A DNA stretch of 35,957 bases, taken from contig JARVJX010000005.1 in assembly GCA_029775995.1 (NCBI GenBank), positions 1 to 35,957 of the forward strand, in the 5' to 3' direction. The position numbers and the translations under genes are program-made. The DNA comes from Nitrososphaeria archaeon (lineage in GTDB: Archaea > Thermoproteota > Nitrososphaeria > Nitrososphaerales > JARVJX01). The notes under the pieces were generated by a model. It did not search any database, was not told where the DNA came from, and saw only the letters and a program-made list of their open reading frames with translations. Shown here piece after piece: positions 10,189-19,228 of this stretch (positions within the stretch are counted from its first letter, which is position 1; each line of letters opens with the position of its first letter).

Positions 10189-13100
10189 TTACTCCTTATC
10201 TAAAAATTCATAGGGCCTTGGAACCTCTGGAGGTAGACCCTTTCTCTTCCTTATTTGATTTATTATTTCTGATTGCATAGAAGAAGGCAGAGGTGCCCAG
10301 AGTTTAAAGTGAGTACTCCATAGGGCCTTACCTGCTGTAGCGCCCCTCATAACTTCCGATAGGTCAAAGGTTTCAGAGGCTGGTATCTCACCTTTAATAA
10401 GGGATAAAAATTCTTTTTGCTCTATGTTGATGATTTTACCTCTCTTTGATGAAATAACACTCGCTACAGTACCTATGAGCTCCGTAGGACATTTAACCTC
10501 AATTTCAAGTATGGGTTCTAGTAAAACAGGATTGGCTAAGAGCATGGCTCCTAAAATGGCTCTTCTTGCTGCTGGCATTAATTGGGCATAGGTTCTATGG
10601 GCAGGATCTTCGTGAGGTACAAAGTGATGCAGAACTATCTTTATACCTCTACAATATTCATAAGCCAAGGGACCATTTCTCATTACATCTATAAATCCTG
10701 CCCTTAAGGAATCTAAGGATTCCTGTAAGAATTGAACACCTTTAGTACCATCTACAAAAAGATTTCCCCTCTCATCTATACTAACTACATTTCTAGCTTC
10801 ATCAGCATTCCATCCCTGCTCCCTTAAAATCTTGGCAACAGCCTTTCTTTCCATGATTTCATTGATCTCGCCTGTTAAAATCATGCTTACAACCTTCTCA
10901 CTCAAGGGCTCAGCTCTAATAAATACTTGGTTATGCCTATTAGGAGATTTTGCCATAACTGGACCAGCTGTACCTCTTATGGTTTCCCTATAGTTTATCA
11001 AAGGTTTAGAAGTTATAATCTCTAACCCCTTCTCCTGAAGGAGGGTTGTTGCAATTTCCAAATGTAATACTCCCATTCCAGACATAAGCATCTCTCCCGT
11101 TTCCTCATTTATTTTAATCACTAAGTTAGGGTCTTCAATACTCATATTTCTCAAAGCATCAACAAGCTTAGGAAGGTCCTTTGGATGCTTAGGCTCAACG
11201 CTTATAGTAACTACAGGCTCTGAAACATACCTTACGGATTCAAAGGGTATCATATCTTTAGTCTGGGAAAGGGTTTCTCCCGCCCTTGCATGCTCTAAAC
11301 CTAATAAGGCTGGTATATTGCCAGAAGGTAATTCTCCTACAATCTCCCTATAAGGTCCCATAAACATGGTTACTGATTGAACCCTTTCCTCTCTTCTTGC
11401 TCCTACCAAATATATTATATCTCCATCTCTTACTTTACCAGAGAATAATCTTCCTACAGCTACTATACCTGCCTGAGGATCTACTACAACATTGGTTACC
11501 ATCATTACCATGGGCCCCTCTTCATCACATTCAAGCATAGCTTTACCAATGGAGGAATCTAAATCTCCTCTCCATATCTTTGGAATTCTATATCTTTGGG
11601 CTACATGAGGAGGAGGATGATGCTTGATGACCATGCTTAATACAGCCTCATGTAAAGGTATATTTTCTGTTAGGAATTTAATATCTCCTGTGTTATAGGC
11701 ATTATAAATATCACTAAATCTTATTCCCTTTCTTTTAGCCATCTCAAAGTTAAAGCCCCATTTATCTTTAGCAGAACCAAAGGCTACACTACTATCTTCT
11801 ATCCTAACCTTCCACTTTTCCTTAAACTCAGGCTCTGCGTAAAGAGAGATTAAATTGTTAAATTCAGCTACGATGTTGGCTAACCAGCTCTGCATCTTCG
11901 CAGGGGTAAGCTTTAGCTCTTTAACCAATCTATCAATCTTGTTGATATATAGCACAGGCCTAACCCTCTCCTCTAGGGCTTGGGATGTTACAGTTTCAGT
12001 TTGAGTCATTACACCCTCTACAGCATCTACTACAACTACAGCCCCATCGATGGCTCTAAGGCTCCTGGTAACTTTCCCTGTGAAATCTATATGCCCTGGT
12101 GTGTCTATCATGTTAATTACATAGGGCTTTCCCTCATATTCATAGTATAGGGTAACGTTAGCAGCTTTAATAGTCATCTGTCTTTGTTGCTCTAAATCCA
12201 TAAAATCTAAGGCTAATACTTGGCCAGCTACAGCAGGACTAATCATTCCACAAGCAGCAAGTAAGCTGTCACTCATGGTGGTATTATGCACTATTATTCC
12301 ATTAGCTACAAAGGTATGTGTGTTGGGTACAGTTAGATCGTAAACATCAAAATCCCCTTTAATGAATTCTTTACTCTTCACTTGTATAAATCTGATATCT
12401 CCTTTTGCAAGCTTCTTCCATTGCTCTAACAGCATCCTTACGTTTTTACTCTCGGGACTATCTTCTTTTAAAAGAGCCCTCCATATTTCTAAGATTTTGA
12501 TTCCAAATCTTGTTACTTTGTATCCTTCCCTCTTTTTTATGATCAACCTATCAGCCTTAAGAGAAGCTAGAATACCTTTAATTTTGGAAATAGTTAACCT
12601 CAAAGAATGGTTTAAAGCATTTAGTTTCGCCTCTTTGATAAGTTCTAGAAGCTTATATTTGTCAGCTAAATCCTTTTTATTCTCATAGCTTCTTTCGAAT
12701 ACATTTAAAATTTTATTAAAGATAAGCCAAGTGATCCTTACCTTTCCCTCTTCATACTTCTTATAGTATGGAATTTCTTTTATAGTACCACTTAATCCCA
12801 GGACTATTCTTAAAGTTTTAATCTCTTCTGGCTTTATTGGAACAATATCACTGATCCTGCTAGATGTGGAAACTTTAACTAACTTTTCTAGCTTTTGAGC
12901 CTTCTCTCTTACCTTAAAACCTATTTTTTCTTTAAAGTTAATAAGATTATTACTAGAAATGGTTAGTATTTTATAAGGACCTCTATTATAAATGCTCGGG
13001 ATTACCTTAAAACGTAATAGAGTTAAGCTAAGCTCTCTAACAAGTTCCTTTGACGCTAAGGTTAAAGAGACTCCATTCATATCAACGGTACCATCAGTAT

Positions 13101-14214
13101 CATAGAGACCTCTTAAGAACTCTAAGACGAACTCATTGTGCATTAGGGTTACGAGGGTTGGAAGTCTCAAGTTATGGCTCTTATTTTTTAAAGGATAAGA
13201 AAAAACGTCCTTAAGGAACATCATAAGTGTGTAGCCTCCATGATGGTCTATCCTAAAGGTTGTTTTGCCTTTAACCATCTTTGTTTCTAAGTTAAAGCAT
13301 ATCTTCATCATCTTCTTATAAGCATGAATTATAGCTGGATTAGAAGATGTTAGTGAGGCTCTATTTGTTCCGTCTCCAAAAAGAAGTCCAAGGCCATAGA
13401 GCATAAGCTTAAACTCTTCACTAGTTTTTGGAAGTTTAATCTTTTTAGACTGTCTTCCAAACCTCTTATTGGATGATCTATACATTAAAGATATAATGTG
13501 ATCATATACCTCTGTATAGTTAATATTAAAAGTATCTGTTAAAGAAATCAAATCCTTAAGTCTAAATCTTCCTTTCTTCGCTCCTGATACAAAACCTTTA
13601 AGGCTTATAGTACCTTGAATTTTTGAATAAAGCTCTTTATAACCTATTTCCTTAAATTTAAGCAGAATTTTTTCAGCAAGGGCTTTACTCACATAAACTA
13701 AATAATACTCTTTTTGTGAAAGCTTCTTAATTATGAGACTCTTAACATCATCTAGGTTAGTACCAAGGCTTTTAAGAATATTAGGAACAGCTATATACTC
13801 ACCAGGATTAATTTCATCGGCTCTTAAGGCTTTCAATAGACCTAGGGGGCTTAAAGAGTAAAATGGATGTTCTGGTGTTACAAGAATCTCGTAACCATTT
13901 TTCAAGGTTATCTTTACTAATTGGTCAGTCTTTAACTTCCAAATGGCTGATGAATTAAGGTCCTTCATCCTTAAGCTAGAAACATCTAAAGAATCTACCT
14001 TAAGCCCTTCTTTGAGCTCAACCTTCTCTTTATTTTCTCCTAATCTGGAGTAAAGTTCCTTTATACTTACTATTTCTCCGTTACTTAATGGGATTAAAGA
14101 TTCTCCACTAATACACTTCCCGTGGTCAACATGGGCTATTACACCCATGTTTCTTATCTGTTCCTTATTAGCTATGATTTTTAAGGCTTCAGCAGTAGTC
14201 TTATACTTTACCAT
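10189..14214 (-). CDS. fusA: Translation elongation factor EF-2 precursor containing an intein
   Basis: 1341 aa; exteins MVKYKT...AHVDHGK / TTMSDSLLAACG...; extein total 730 aa matches aEF-2 length. Confidence 0.95.
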   Translation of the reverse strand: MVKYKTTAEALKIIANKEQIRNMGVIAHVDHGKCISGESLIPLSNGEIVSIKELYSRLGENKEKVELKEGLKVDSLDVSSLRMKDLNSSAIWKLKTDQLVKITLKNGYEILVTPEHPFYSLSPLGLLKALRADEINPGEYIAVPNILKSLGTNLDDVKSLIIKKLSQKEYYLVYVSKALAEKILLKFKEIGYKELYSKIQGTISLKGFVSGAKKGRFRLKDLISLTDTFNINYTEVYDHIISLMYRSSNKRFGRQSKKIKLPKTSEEFKLMLYGLGLLFGDGTNRASLTSSNPAIIHAYKKMMKICFNLETKMVKGKTTFRIDHHGGYTLMMFLKDVFSYPLKNKSHNLRLPTLVTLMHNEFVLEFLRGLYDTDGTVDMNGVSLTLASKELVRELSLTLLRFKVIPSIYNRGPYKILTISSNNLINFKEKIGFKVREKAQKLEKLVKVSTSSRISDIVPIKPEEIKTLRIVLGLSGTIKEIPYYKKYEEGKVRITWLIFNKILNVFERSYENKKDLADKYKLLELIKEAKLNALNHSLRLTISKIKGILASLKADRLIIKKREGYKVTRFGIKILEIWRALLKEDSPESKNVRMLLEQWKKLAKGDIRFIQVKSKEFIKGDFDVYDLTVPNTHTFVANGIIVHNTTMSDSLLAACGMISPAVAGQVLALDFMDLEQQRQMTIKAANVTLYYEYEGKPYVINMIDTPGHIDFTGKVTRSLRAIDGAVVVVDAVEGVMTQTETVTSQALEERVRPVLYINKIDRLVKELKLTPAKMQSWLANIVAEFNNLISLYAEPEFKEKWKVRIEDSSVAFGSAKDKWGFNFEMAKRKGIRFSDIYNAYNTGDIKFLTENIPLHEAVLSMVIKHHPPPHVAQRYRIPKIWRGDLDSSIGKAMLECDEEGPMVMMVTNVVVDPQAGIVAVGRLFSGKVRDGDIIYLVGARREERVQSVTMFMGPYREIVGELPSGNIPALLGLEHARAGETLSQTKDMIPFESVRYVSEPVVTISVEPKHPKDLPKLVDALRNMSIEDPNLVIKINEETGEMLMSGMGVLHLEIATTLLQEKGLEIITSKPLINYRETIRGTAGPVMAKSPNRHNQVFIRAEPLSEKVVSMILTGEINEIMERKAVAKILREQGWNADEARNVVSIDERGNLFVDGTKGVQFLQESLDSLRAGFIDVMRNGPLAYEYCRGIKIVLHHFVPHEDPAHRTYAQLMPAARRAILGAMLLANPVLLEPILEIEVKCPTELIGTVASVISSKRGKIINIEQKEFLSLIKGEIPASETFDLSEVMRGATAGKALWSTHFKLWAPLPSSMQSEIINQIRKRKGLPPEVPRPYEFLDKE
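12283..14115 (-). mobile_element. EF-2 P-loop intein with LAGLIDADG homing endonuclease domain
   Basis: Starts C-ISGESLIPL after HVDHGK, ends ...YDLTVPNTHTFVANGIIVHN before T; LYGLGLLFGDG and LRGLYDTDGTVDMNG DOD motifs; 611 codons exactly in frame. Confidence 0.95.
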
Positions 14215-14256
14215 TTTTATCCTCTCACTTAGGAAGAACTTTGGTTTATTAATTTT

Positions 14257-14868
14257 TTATTCTATATTTGCATGTCTCTTTCCCATCTCTTCTTCAGTTA
14301 TATTAAGCTCCTTTATCATAACAGATATAAGGGCATCTAACAGAACCATACAAGAGTCTTCAAATAAAGTTCCTAAAGGAGCAAGCGGTTCATGTAACCC
14401 TAATATTTGCCTTGCAAAGTAATCTCTTCTACCCTCATCCTCTCCTATAATCCTTCCTTTAACTTCGATTACACAATCGGCTAACTTTGCTAAAGGAGAA
14501 TCTGGAAAGCTTGTAAAGGCTATTACCGTTGCCCCTACATTTTTTGCTGCTTCAGCAGCAACTAGAATTAACCTTGTAGTTCCAGAACCTGATATGGCAA
14601 TTACGAGGTCCTTTTGGCCTATTGAAGGTACTAAAGTATCACCTAAAACATAAACATCGAATCCTAGATGTAATAGCCTTAGGGCAAAAGCCTTAGCAAC
14701 AAAGCCACTTCTACCCATTCCTATTAAAAGGATCTTACTACCATGGTGCTCTTTCAATATGTTTACAGCTTTAGATAAATCCTCTTCACTAACCTTAGAT
14801 ATGGTTTGAGTTACCATAGTTAGAAATCCAAAGGCCACATTCTTAACTTCTGCACCAATGCTAACCAA
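14257..14868 (-). CDS. SIS-domain protein, 6-phospho-3-hexuloisomerase-like
   Basis: 203 aa; LLIGMGRSGFVAKAFALRLLHLGFDVYVLGDT...ISGSGTT. Confidence 0.85.
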   Translation of the reverse strand: MVSIGAEVKNVAFGFLTMVTQTISKVSEEDLSKAVNILKEHHGSKILLIGMGRSGFVAKAFALRLLHLGFDVYVLGDTLVPSIGQKDLVIAISGSGTTRLILVAAEAAKNVGATVIAFTSFPDSPLAKLADCVIEVKGRIIGEDEGRRDYFARQILGLHEPLAPLGTLFEDSCMVLLDALISVMIKELNITEEEMGKRHANIE

Positions 14869-14908
14869 AAACCATCATCTTACCTTACCTTTTTTCTTCT
14901 CAAAAGCT

Positions 14909-15604
14909 TTACTCTTCTATATCCTCGAGTCTCTTTTGATAAATTTTAAAACCTTCACCATATTTACTTTCTAAAGCCTTAAGAATTCTTTTGGCTCTAG
15001 CATAACCTAAACCTTTAACCCTAGCTAACTCAGAAATTGATGCATTAAATACCTTTTTTGGACTCCCAAAGGCTTCCAATAACCTCTTCCCTAACTTCTC
15101 TCCTACACCAGGCAAGGAAGAAATTAGGGTTAACTGTTGCTCGTAAAGGTCATCTCCTTTCTTTTTCTTCTTTAAAAGAGGAGCCCTTATTCCTATCTTT
15201 CTCCTTAAATGATCCTCTAATATTAAAATTAATTGTGCACTAACAAAGGGATTAGGAGAATAAATTAGCTTTACCTTTGTATTTAAGAGAATAGAGATTA
15301 TAGCCCCATATATAGCTTTTGGATTTTCTGAATATTCTTCAATTTCGTTCAAATCCCCTTCCACTAAAAGGTAAGCTTTCTCATATTCCTTCTGTAATCT
15401 TAGAATTTGGTCGAAGAGCCTACCATCATAAATGCTGCTAATCAGATCTCTAACGCTTTTTCTTTCTACACTACAATCGTAAGATATTATGTAATCTCCT
15501 ATATCTAGCTGGGCAAACTCTACTTTTGCACCCAATTCTCTTATTAGGTTTGGTAATTCACTCACCTTCTCCCTTTCATCTATAACTATTCTAACCAACA
15601 GCAA
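14909..15604 (-). CDS. XPF/ERCC4-type nuclease with C-terminal HhH
   Basis: 231 aa; IVIDEREKVS...GDYIISYDCSVERKSVRDLISSI ; SSLPGVGEKLGKRLLEAFGSPKKV HhH. Confidence 0.9.
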   Translation of the reverse strand: MLLVRIVIDEREKVSELPNLIRELGAKVEFAQLDIGDYIISYDCSVERKSVRDLISSIYDGRLFDQILRLQKEYEKAYLLVEGDLNEIEEYSENPKAIYGAIISILLNTKVKLIYSPNPFVSAQLILILEDHLRRKIGIRAPLLKKKKKGDDLYEQQLTLISSLPGVGEKLGKRLLEAFGSPKKVFNASISELARVKGLGYARAKRILKALESKYGEGFKIYQKRLEDIEE

Positions 15605-15959
15605 GATATTTTAGTAAACCCTCTTAAAAATTATGTGAATAAATAGCATGAACTACCTCTATTCGCAAAAGTTCCAGCCTTCAGGGTAAGCTTTTCTTTT
15701 ATTCTCACATCTACTGTTTTAGGGCCATAACATAACTCCTCCATCTCATAAAACTCATTATTCTAGGGCTATTTTTCTTATGGGTTGGCATGGTTAAACT
15801 TGATGAGCTCTATATCAAGAGTAGTATGATTTTTAAATCACTTCAAGCTCTAGAAGGTATTCTAAAGTAGCATCTTCTGAGCTCAAGGCCGTTATTTCTA
15901 TGATTACTTTATTGGTATCTGAGGTATATGGAGATTCTTCTATCACGAAGTAGGAGTTC

Positions 15960-16250
15960 AATACTGAAACCCCATAGGATAAGGGCCTAGACCATCATTT
16001 TGGCATCTAACTTTGGAACTGTATAAGCGAGATGATGAGGAGAGCCTAGACCGATCTGACCACTTAGAAGAGGGGGGCCCTTCGAAGAAGGTTATTACAC
16101 TGCCCATTAACCCTTCCCATCTCCGTAGAAAAGGTGCCTATGATATATGCCATCTTGATTCAATGAAAGCTTAACCGGACGAAGACCTAAAACTTCAGTA
16201 TAGAACCTTCTGGTCAGAGGTTTCAAGGGTTGTATGGTGAAGTCCCTGTA
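15960..16250 (-). pseudogene. Decayed VOC-family ring-cleaving dioxygenase (MhqO-like)
   Basis: Minus-strand fragments in three frames: [15 protein letters not shown] / [32 protein letters not shown] / GSVITFFEGPPSS / GQIGLGSPHHLAYTVPK. Confidence 0.75.
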
Positions 16251-16354
16251 TTATGCCTCTCAACCTATCCTTGTCTAACACCTAGCAAAGCCTATCTTCA
16301 CCTTTCTTTCCATAAAACTTACTTTTATTGCTACATGTAACAACATACTTATTT

Positions 16355-16756
16355 TTAACCTAGGGTAAGTAGGGCATCAAGGGAAAAGGGTCCCCCTCCT
16401 AAGAAGAACAAAGACAAGGCTCCAGCGAGATACGCAATATCAAGTTCGTATCCAAGAACATACTTTTTCTGTAACTTTTGCTTTGCTAAGATCGTTGTTC
16501 CTATCATTTCTAAGGTTAGCAACAATCCTGTTATTTGTGTGAGAAAGCCCAGAAGTAGAGCAATACCACCTATGAACTCCAGTAGTCCGACTAAGGTAGT
16601 TAGTGCAGAAGGAACGCCTACTGTCTTCATGAAATCCCTTGACTGTTTAGCGGTGGGTCCAAAGAGCTTAGGGTAACCATGCACTATAAAGGCTACCCCA
16701 AGGGCCAGTCTGAGCGGAAGTGCAGCAAATATTTCGTATGCCATTTCATTCACCAC
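16355..16756 (-). CDS. DoxX-family membrane protein
   Basis: 133 aa; PLRLALGVAFIVHGYPKLFGP...GLLEFIGGIALLLGFLTQITG. Confidence 0.88.
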   Translation of the reverse strand: MVNEMAYEIFAALPLRLALGVAFIVHGYPKLFGPTAKQSRDFMKTVGVPSALTTLVGLLEFIGGIALLLGFLTQITGLLLTLEMIGTTILAKQKLQKKYVLGYELDIAYLAGALSLFFLGGGPFSLDALLTLG

Positions 16757-16770
16757 ATTTTTAGAGATAG

Positions 16771-16788
16771 CAAAGTATTTATACTTTG
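16771..16788. promoter_or_regulatory. Palindromic operator-like site over the doxX TATA box
   Basis: Perfect 8+2+8 inverted repeat CAAAGTAT-TT-ATACTTTG in the doxX/hxlR divergent intergenic region. Confidence 0.6.
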
Positions 16789-16820
16789 TAGTTTAAATTT
16801 ACTAAGTAGGTAATTACAAG

Positions 16821-17162
16821 TTGAGTAGCTCAGATAAACTTAACCATGAGGTATTAGAAGAGTGTGTTTTATTTAATTCAGTTTGGAACGACCTCTCCAA
16901 AGTATGGACCATAGCAATAATACATTCTCTAGGAATAAAAGAACCGGTTAGGTTTAATGAGCTTAAGAGAAGGATAAATGGAATAAGTTCAACCAGCCTA
17001 GCGGAGAGGTTGAAAGAGCTTGAGCAACGAGGCATTGTAGAGAGGAAGGTTTACCCTGAAACACCCCCAAGGGTAGAGTACTCACTTACTAAGAAAGGTT
17101 GGGAGCTTTATACGATTGTACACCAGCTGGGTGAGTGGGTTAAAAGATGGGAGAAGAAGTAA
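16821..17162 (+). CDS. HxlR-family transcriptional regulator
   Basis: 113 aa; W.DLSKVWTIAIIHSL...EPVRFNELKRRINGISSTSLAERLKELEQRGIVERKVYPETPPRVEYSLTKKG; TTG start. Confidence 0.9.
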   Translation: MSSSDKLNHEVLEECVLFNSVWNDLSKVWTIAIIHSLGIKEPVRFNELKRRINGISSTSLAERLKELEQRGIVERKVYPETPPRVEYSLTKKGWELYTIVHQLGEWVKRWEKK

Positions 17163-17474
17163 AGAAACATTTAAGAAGAATACAAGAGAAAAATAGACAC
17201 AATTCAAAATCCCCTCACATTAACCTTAATAGGCCTAGACCAAAACTTAACCAGCGTCGAACTATTGCAACTTATAAAATATGCTAAAATCGAAATCAGT
17301 GGAAGAGATAGCTCAATCACTACAACGATGAAAGCCATAGGCACCAAAAGAAGAGCCACCCATGACGAAGTCTTCAAAATTAAAGACTTAGGGTTATTTT
17401 TATCCCAGGATGAAGCTCAGCTTTTTCTCATTTAATATAGATAGATACTTACACTTTCTAGCTAAACTTAAAGG

Positions 17475-17510
17475 CCTACTATTTCTATCTCTCCTACTAT
17501 TTCTATCTCT
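17475..17510. repeat. 18-bp perfect tandem duplication
   Basis: cctactatttctatctct x2. Confidence 0.9.
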
Positions 17511-17670
17511 AGCTCTAAAATTCAATATAAGCTCTTTATTCTCCTCTGAAATAAAGGATTTTTAAGCCTATTTAAATCTATTTTAAATTAAATCTATCGC
17601 TATAATCAAGATCTTATCTGTCTCTATCTCTTATCAAGATTTAAAATAGGGATTTAAACCTGCAGTATAG

Positions 17671-17744
17671 TGCCGAGGGTGGGATTTGAACCCACGACTC
17701 TCCGGTCTTCAGCCGGATGCTCTCCCAGTCTGAGCTACCTCGGC
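17671..17744 (-). tRNA. tRNA-Phe (GAA)
   Basis: GCCGAGGTAGCTCAGACTGGGAGAGCATCCGGCTGAAGACCGGAGAGTCGTGGGTTCAAATCCCACCCTCGGCA folds as a cloverleaf; anticodon GAA; no intron, CCA not encoded. Confidence 0.95.
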
Positions 17745-17917
17745 TAATAAAACTAACCAAAATTTGCTCTTAAGCTTTTCCGTTATAGGATATTGTACTA
17801 TAAGATTTTGAAATATCTTAATTCTTGCTTTTATTAGAATTAACAGGCTAAAGAAAGTGGTTCTAAAAGTCATTCAAGCATACAAAATCGGTTAAGTTTT
17901 TTGTTTAAGGTTTTATT

Positions 17918-19153
17918 TTATAATCCATCGATAAGATTTACAAAAACTTCTTCTCCCCTTTTAACCTCTTCAATATAAGCTTCTATTAACACATATCCAT
18001 CAGCCCTTCCAATCACATGGGTCATAGGAGACATACCAAAGATAGGCTTTGCATAATAATTTCCCTCTCTATAGTTTAGCTTTACCCAACTTACCTTCTT
18101 AAAATCTCTATACCTTTTAAATTTCAAATCTTCTTCAAGCTGAGCTTTTACCCTAATAGAATAGCTCTTTGGCTCCCTATTAAAATAGTATTGTAAGCAG
18201 GGATAGGCTAAAAATATGAAGGAATTTATGGTGCTTTGTATCAACCCTGGCAAGATAAATATGGGTTTACCATCAACTACACCAAAGCCAGCCACTCTAC
18301 CAGGCTGAAGCTTTAACCCATGAACCAATACTCCAGGCTTACCTATTGAGTTAATAGCCTTATGAACCAAATCTTTCTCTCCAAGGGAGGAGCCTCCTAT
18401 GGTCATTATCATATCATACTTTAAGCCTTCTTTCAACTTCTTATGAATATTATTCAAATCATCCTCCACTATCCCCATATGTATGGCTTCTCCTCCATTT
18501 TCCTCAATTAGCTTTGCAATTATCCAACTATGGCTATCTATGATCTTTCCTTTCTCAAAATCCTCTAAATTATCACTGAGCTCGCTACCCACAGGCATTA
18601 TAGCTATCTTTGGCCTTCTAAAGACCTTAATTCTCTTTATCCCAAAATTCATCAACATACCTATATGCTGAGCCTTTATGAAGCTCCCTTTCTCTAAAAT
18701 TAAAGAACCCTTTTTAAAATCGGAGCCTTTTAAAATCACTTCTTCCCCCCTTTTAACCTCCCTGCTTATCAAAATTTTACCATCCCTTTGAATAACCTCT
18801 TCAAGCATTACCATGCTATCAGCTCCATCAGGAATATATGCACCAGTGAATACCTTTGCAGCCTCTCCTTTTTTTATGGTAAAGCTTGGAAATTCCCCAG
18901 CCCAAACCTTTCCCTTAATTTTTAAAGATATGGATCTCTCTTTAGAGGCACCTTTTGTATCTTCAGCCCTTATGGCAAATCCATCCACATGGGAGATATC
19001 TCTTATAGGAAGGTCAATGGGAGATATTAAATCCTCAGCTAAAACCCTTTTATAGGAATTTAAGGGCTCTACCTCTTCAATCTCAGGGTAAAAACTAACA
19101 TTACTTAGAAGTTTTTTCAAGGCTGAATCCAAATTCTCAAACTTAATGCTCAT
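17918..19153 (-). CDS. moeA: Molybdopterin molybdenumtransferase
   Basis: 411 aa; SPIDLPIRDISHVDGFAIRAED, FTGAYIPDGADSMVMLEE, PVGSEL, TIGGSSLGEKD. Confidence 0.93.
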   Translation of the reverse strand: MSIKFENLDSALKKLLSNVSFYPEIEEVEPLNSYKRVLAEDLISPIDLPIRDISHVDGFAIRAEDTKGASKERSISLKIKGKVWAGEFPSFTIKKGEAAKVFTGAYIPDGADSMVMLEEVIQRDGKILISREVKRGEEVILKGSDFKKGSLILEKGSFIKAQHIGMLMNFGIKRIKVFRRPKIAIMPVGSELSDNLEDFEKGKIIDSHSWIIAKLIEENGGEAIHMGIVEDDLNNIHKKLKEGLKYDMIMTIGGSSLGEKDLVHKAINSIGKPGVLVHGLKLQPGRVAGFGVVDGKPIFILPGLIQSTINSFIFLAYPCLQYYFNREPKSYSIRVKAQLEEDLKFKRYRDFKKVSWVKLNYREGNYYAKPIFGMSPMTHVIGRADGYVLIEAYIEEVKRGEEVFVNLIDGL

Positions 19154-19228
19154 ACAATTTAAGAAGGGCAGGGAGGTTTAAATATTGTTCTATAGAAATT
19201 AGAATTCTGGCTTTACGCTCTGTAAAGA

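Noticed and set aside
12362-12688. ORF 12362-12688 (+) within the intein
   Set aside because: Antisense to intein coding sequence; hydrophobic artefact of A+T-rich codons
15605-15840. Fragment FYEMEELCYGPKTVDVRIKEKLTLKAGTFANRGSS on minus strand
   Set aside because: Looks like decayed coding sequence but the family could not be recognised
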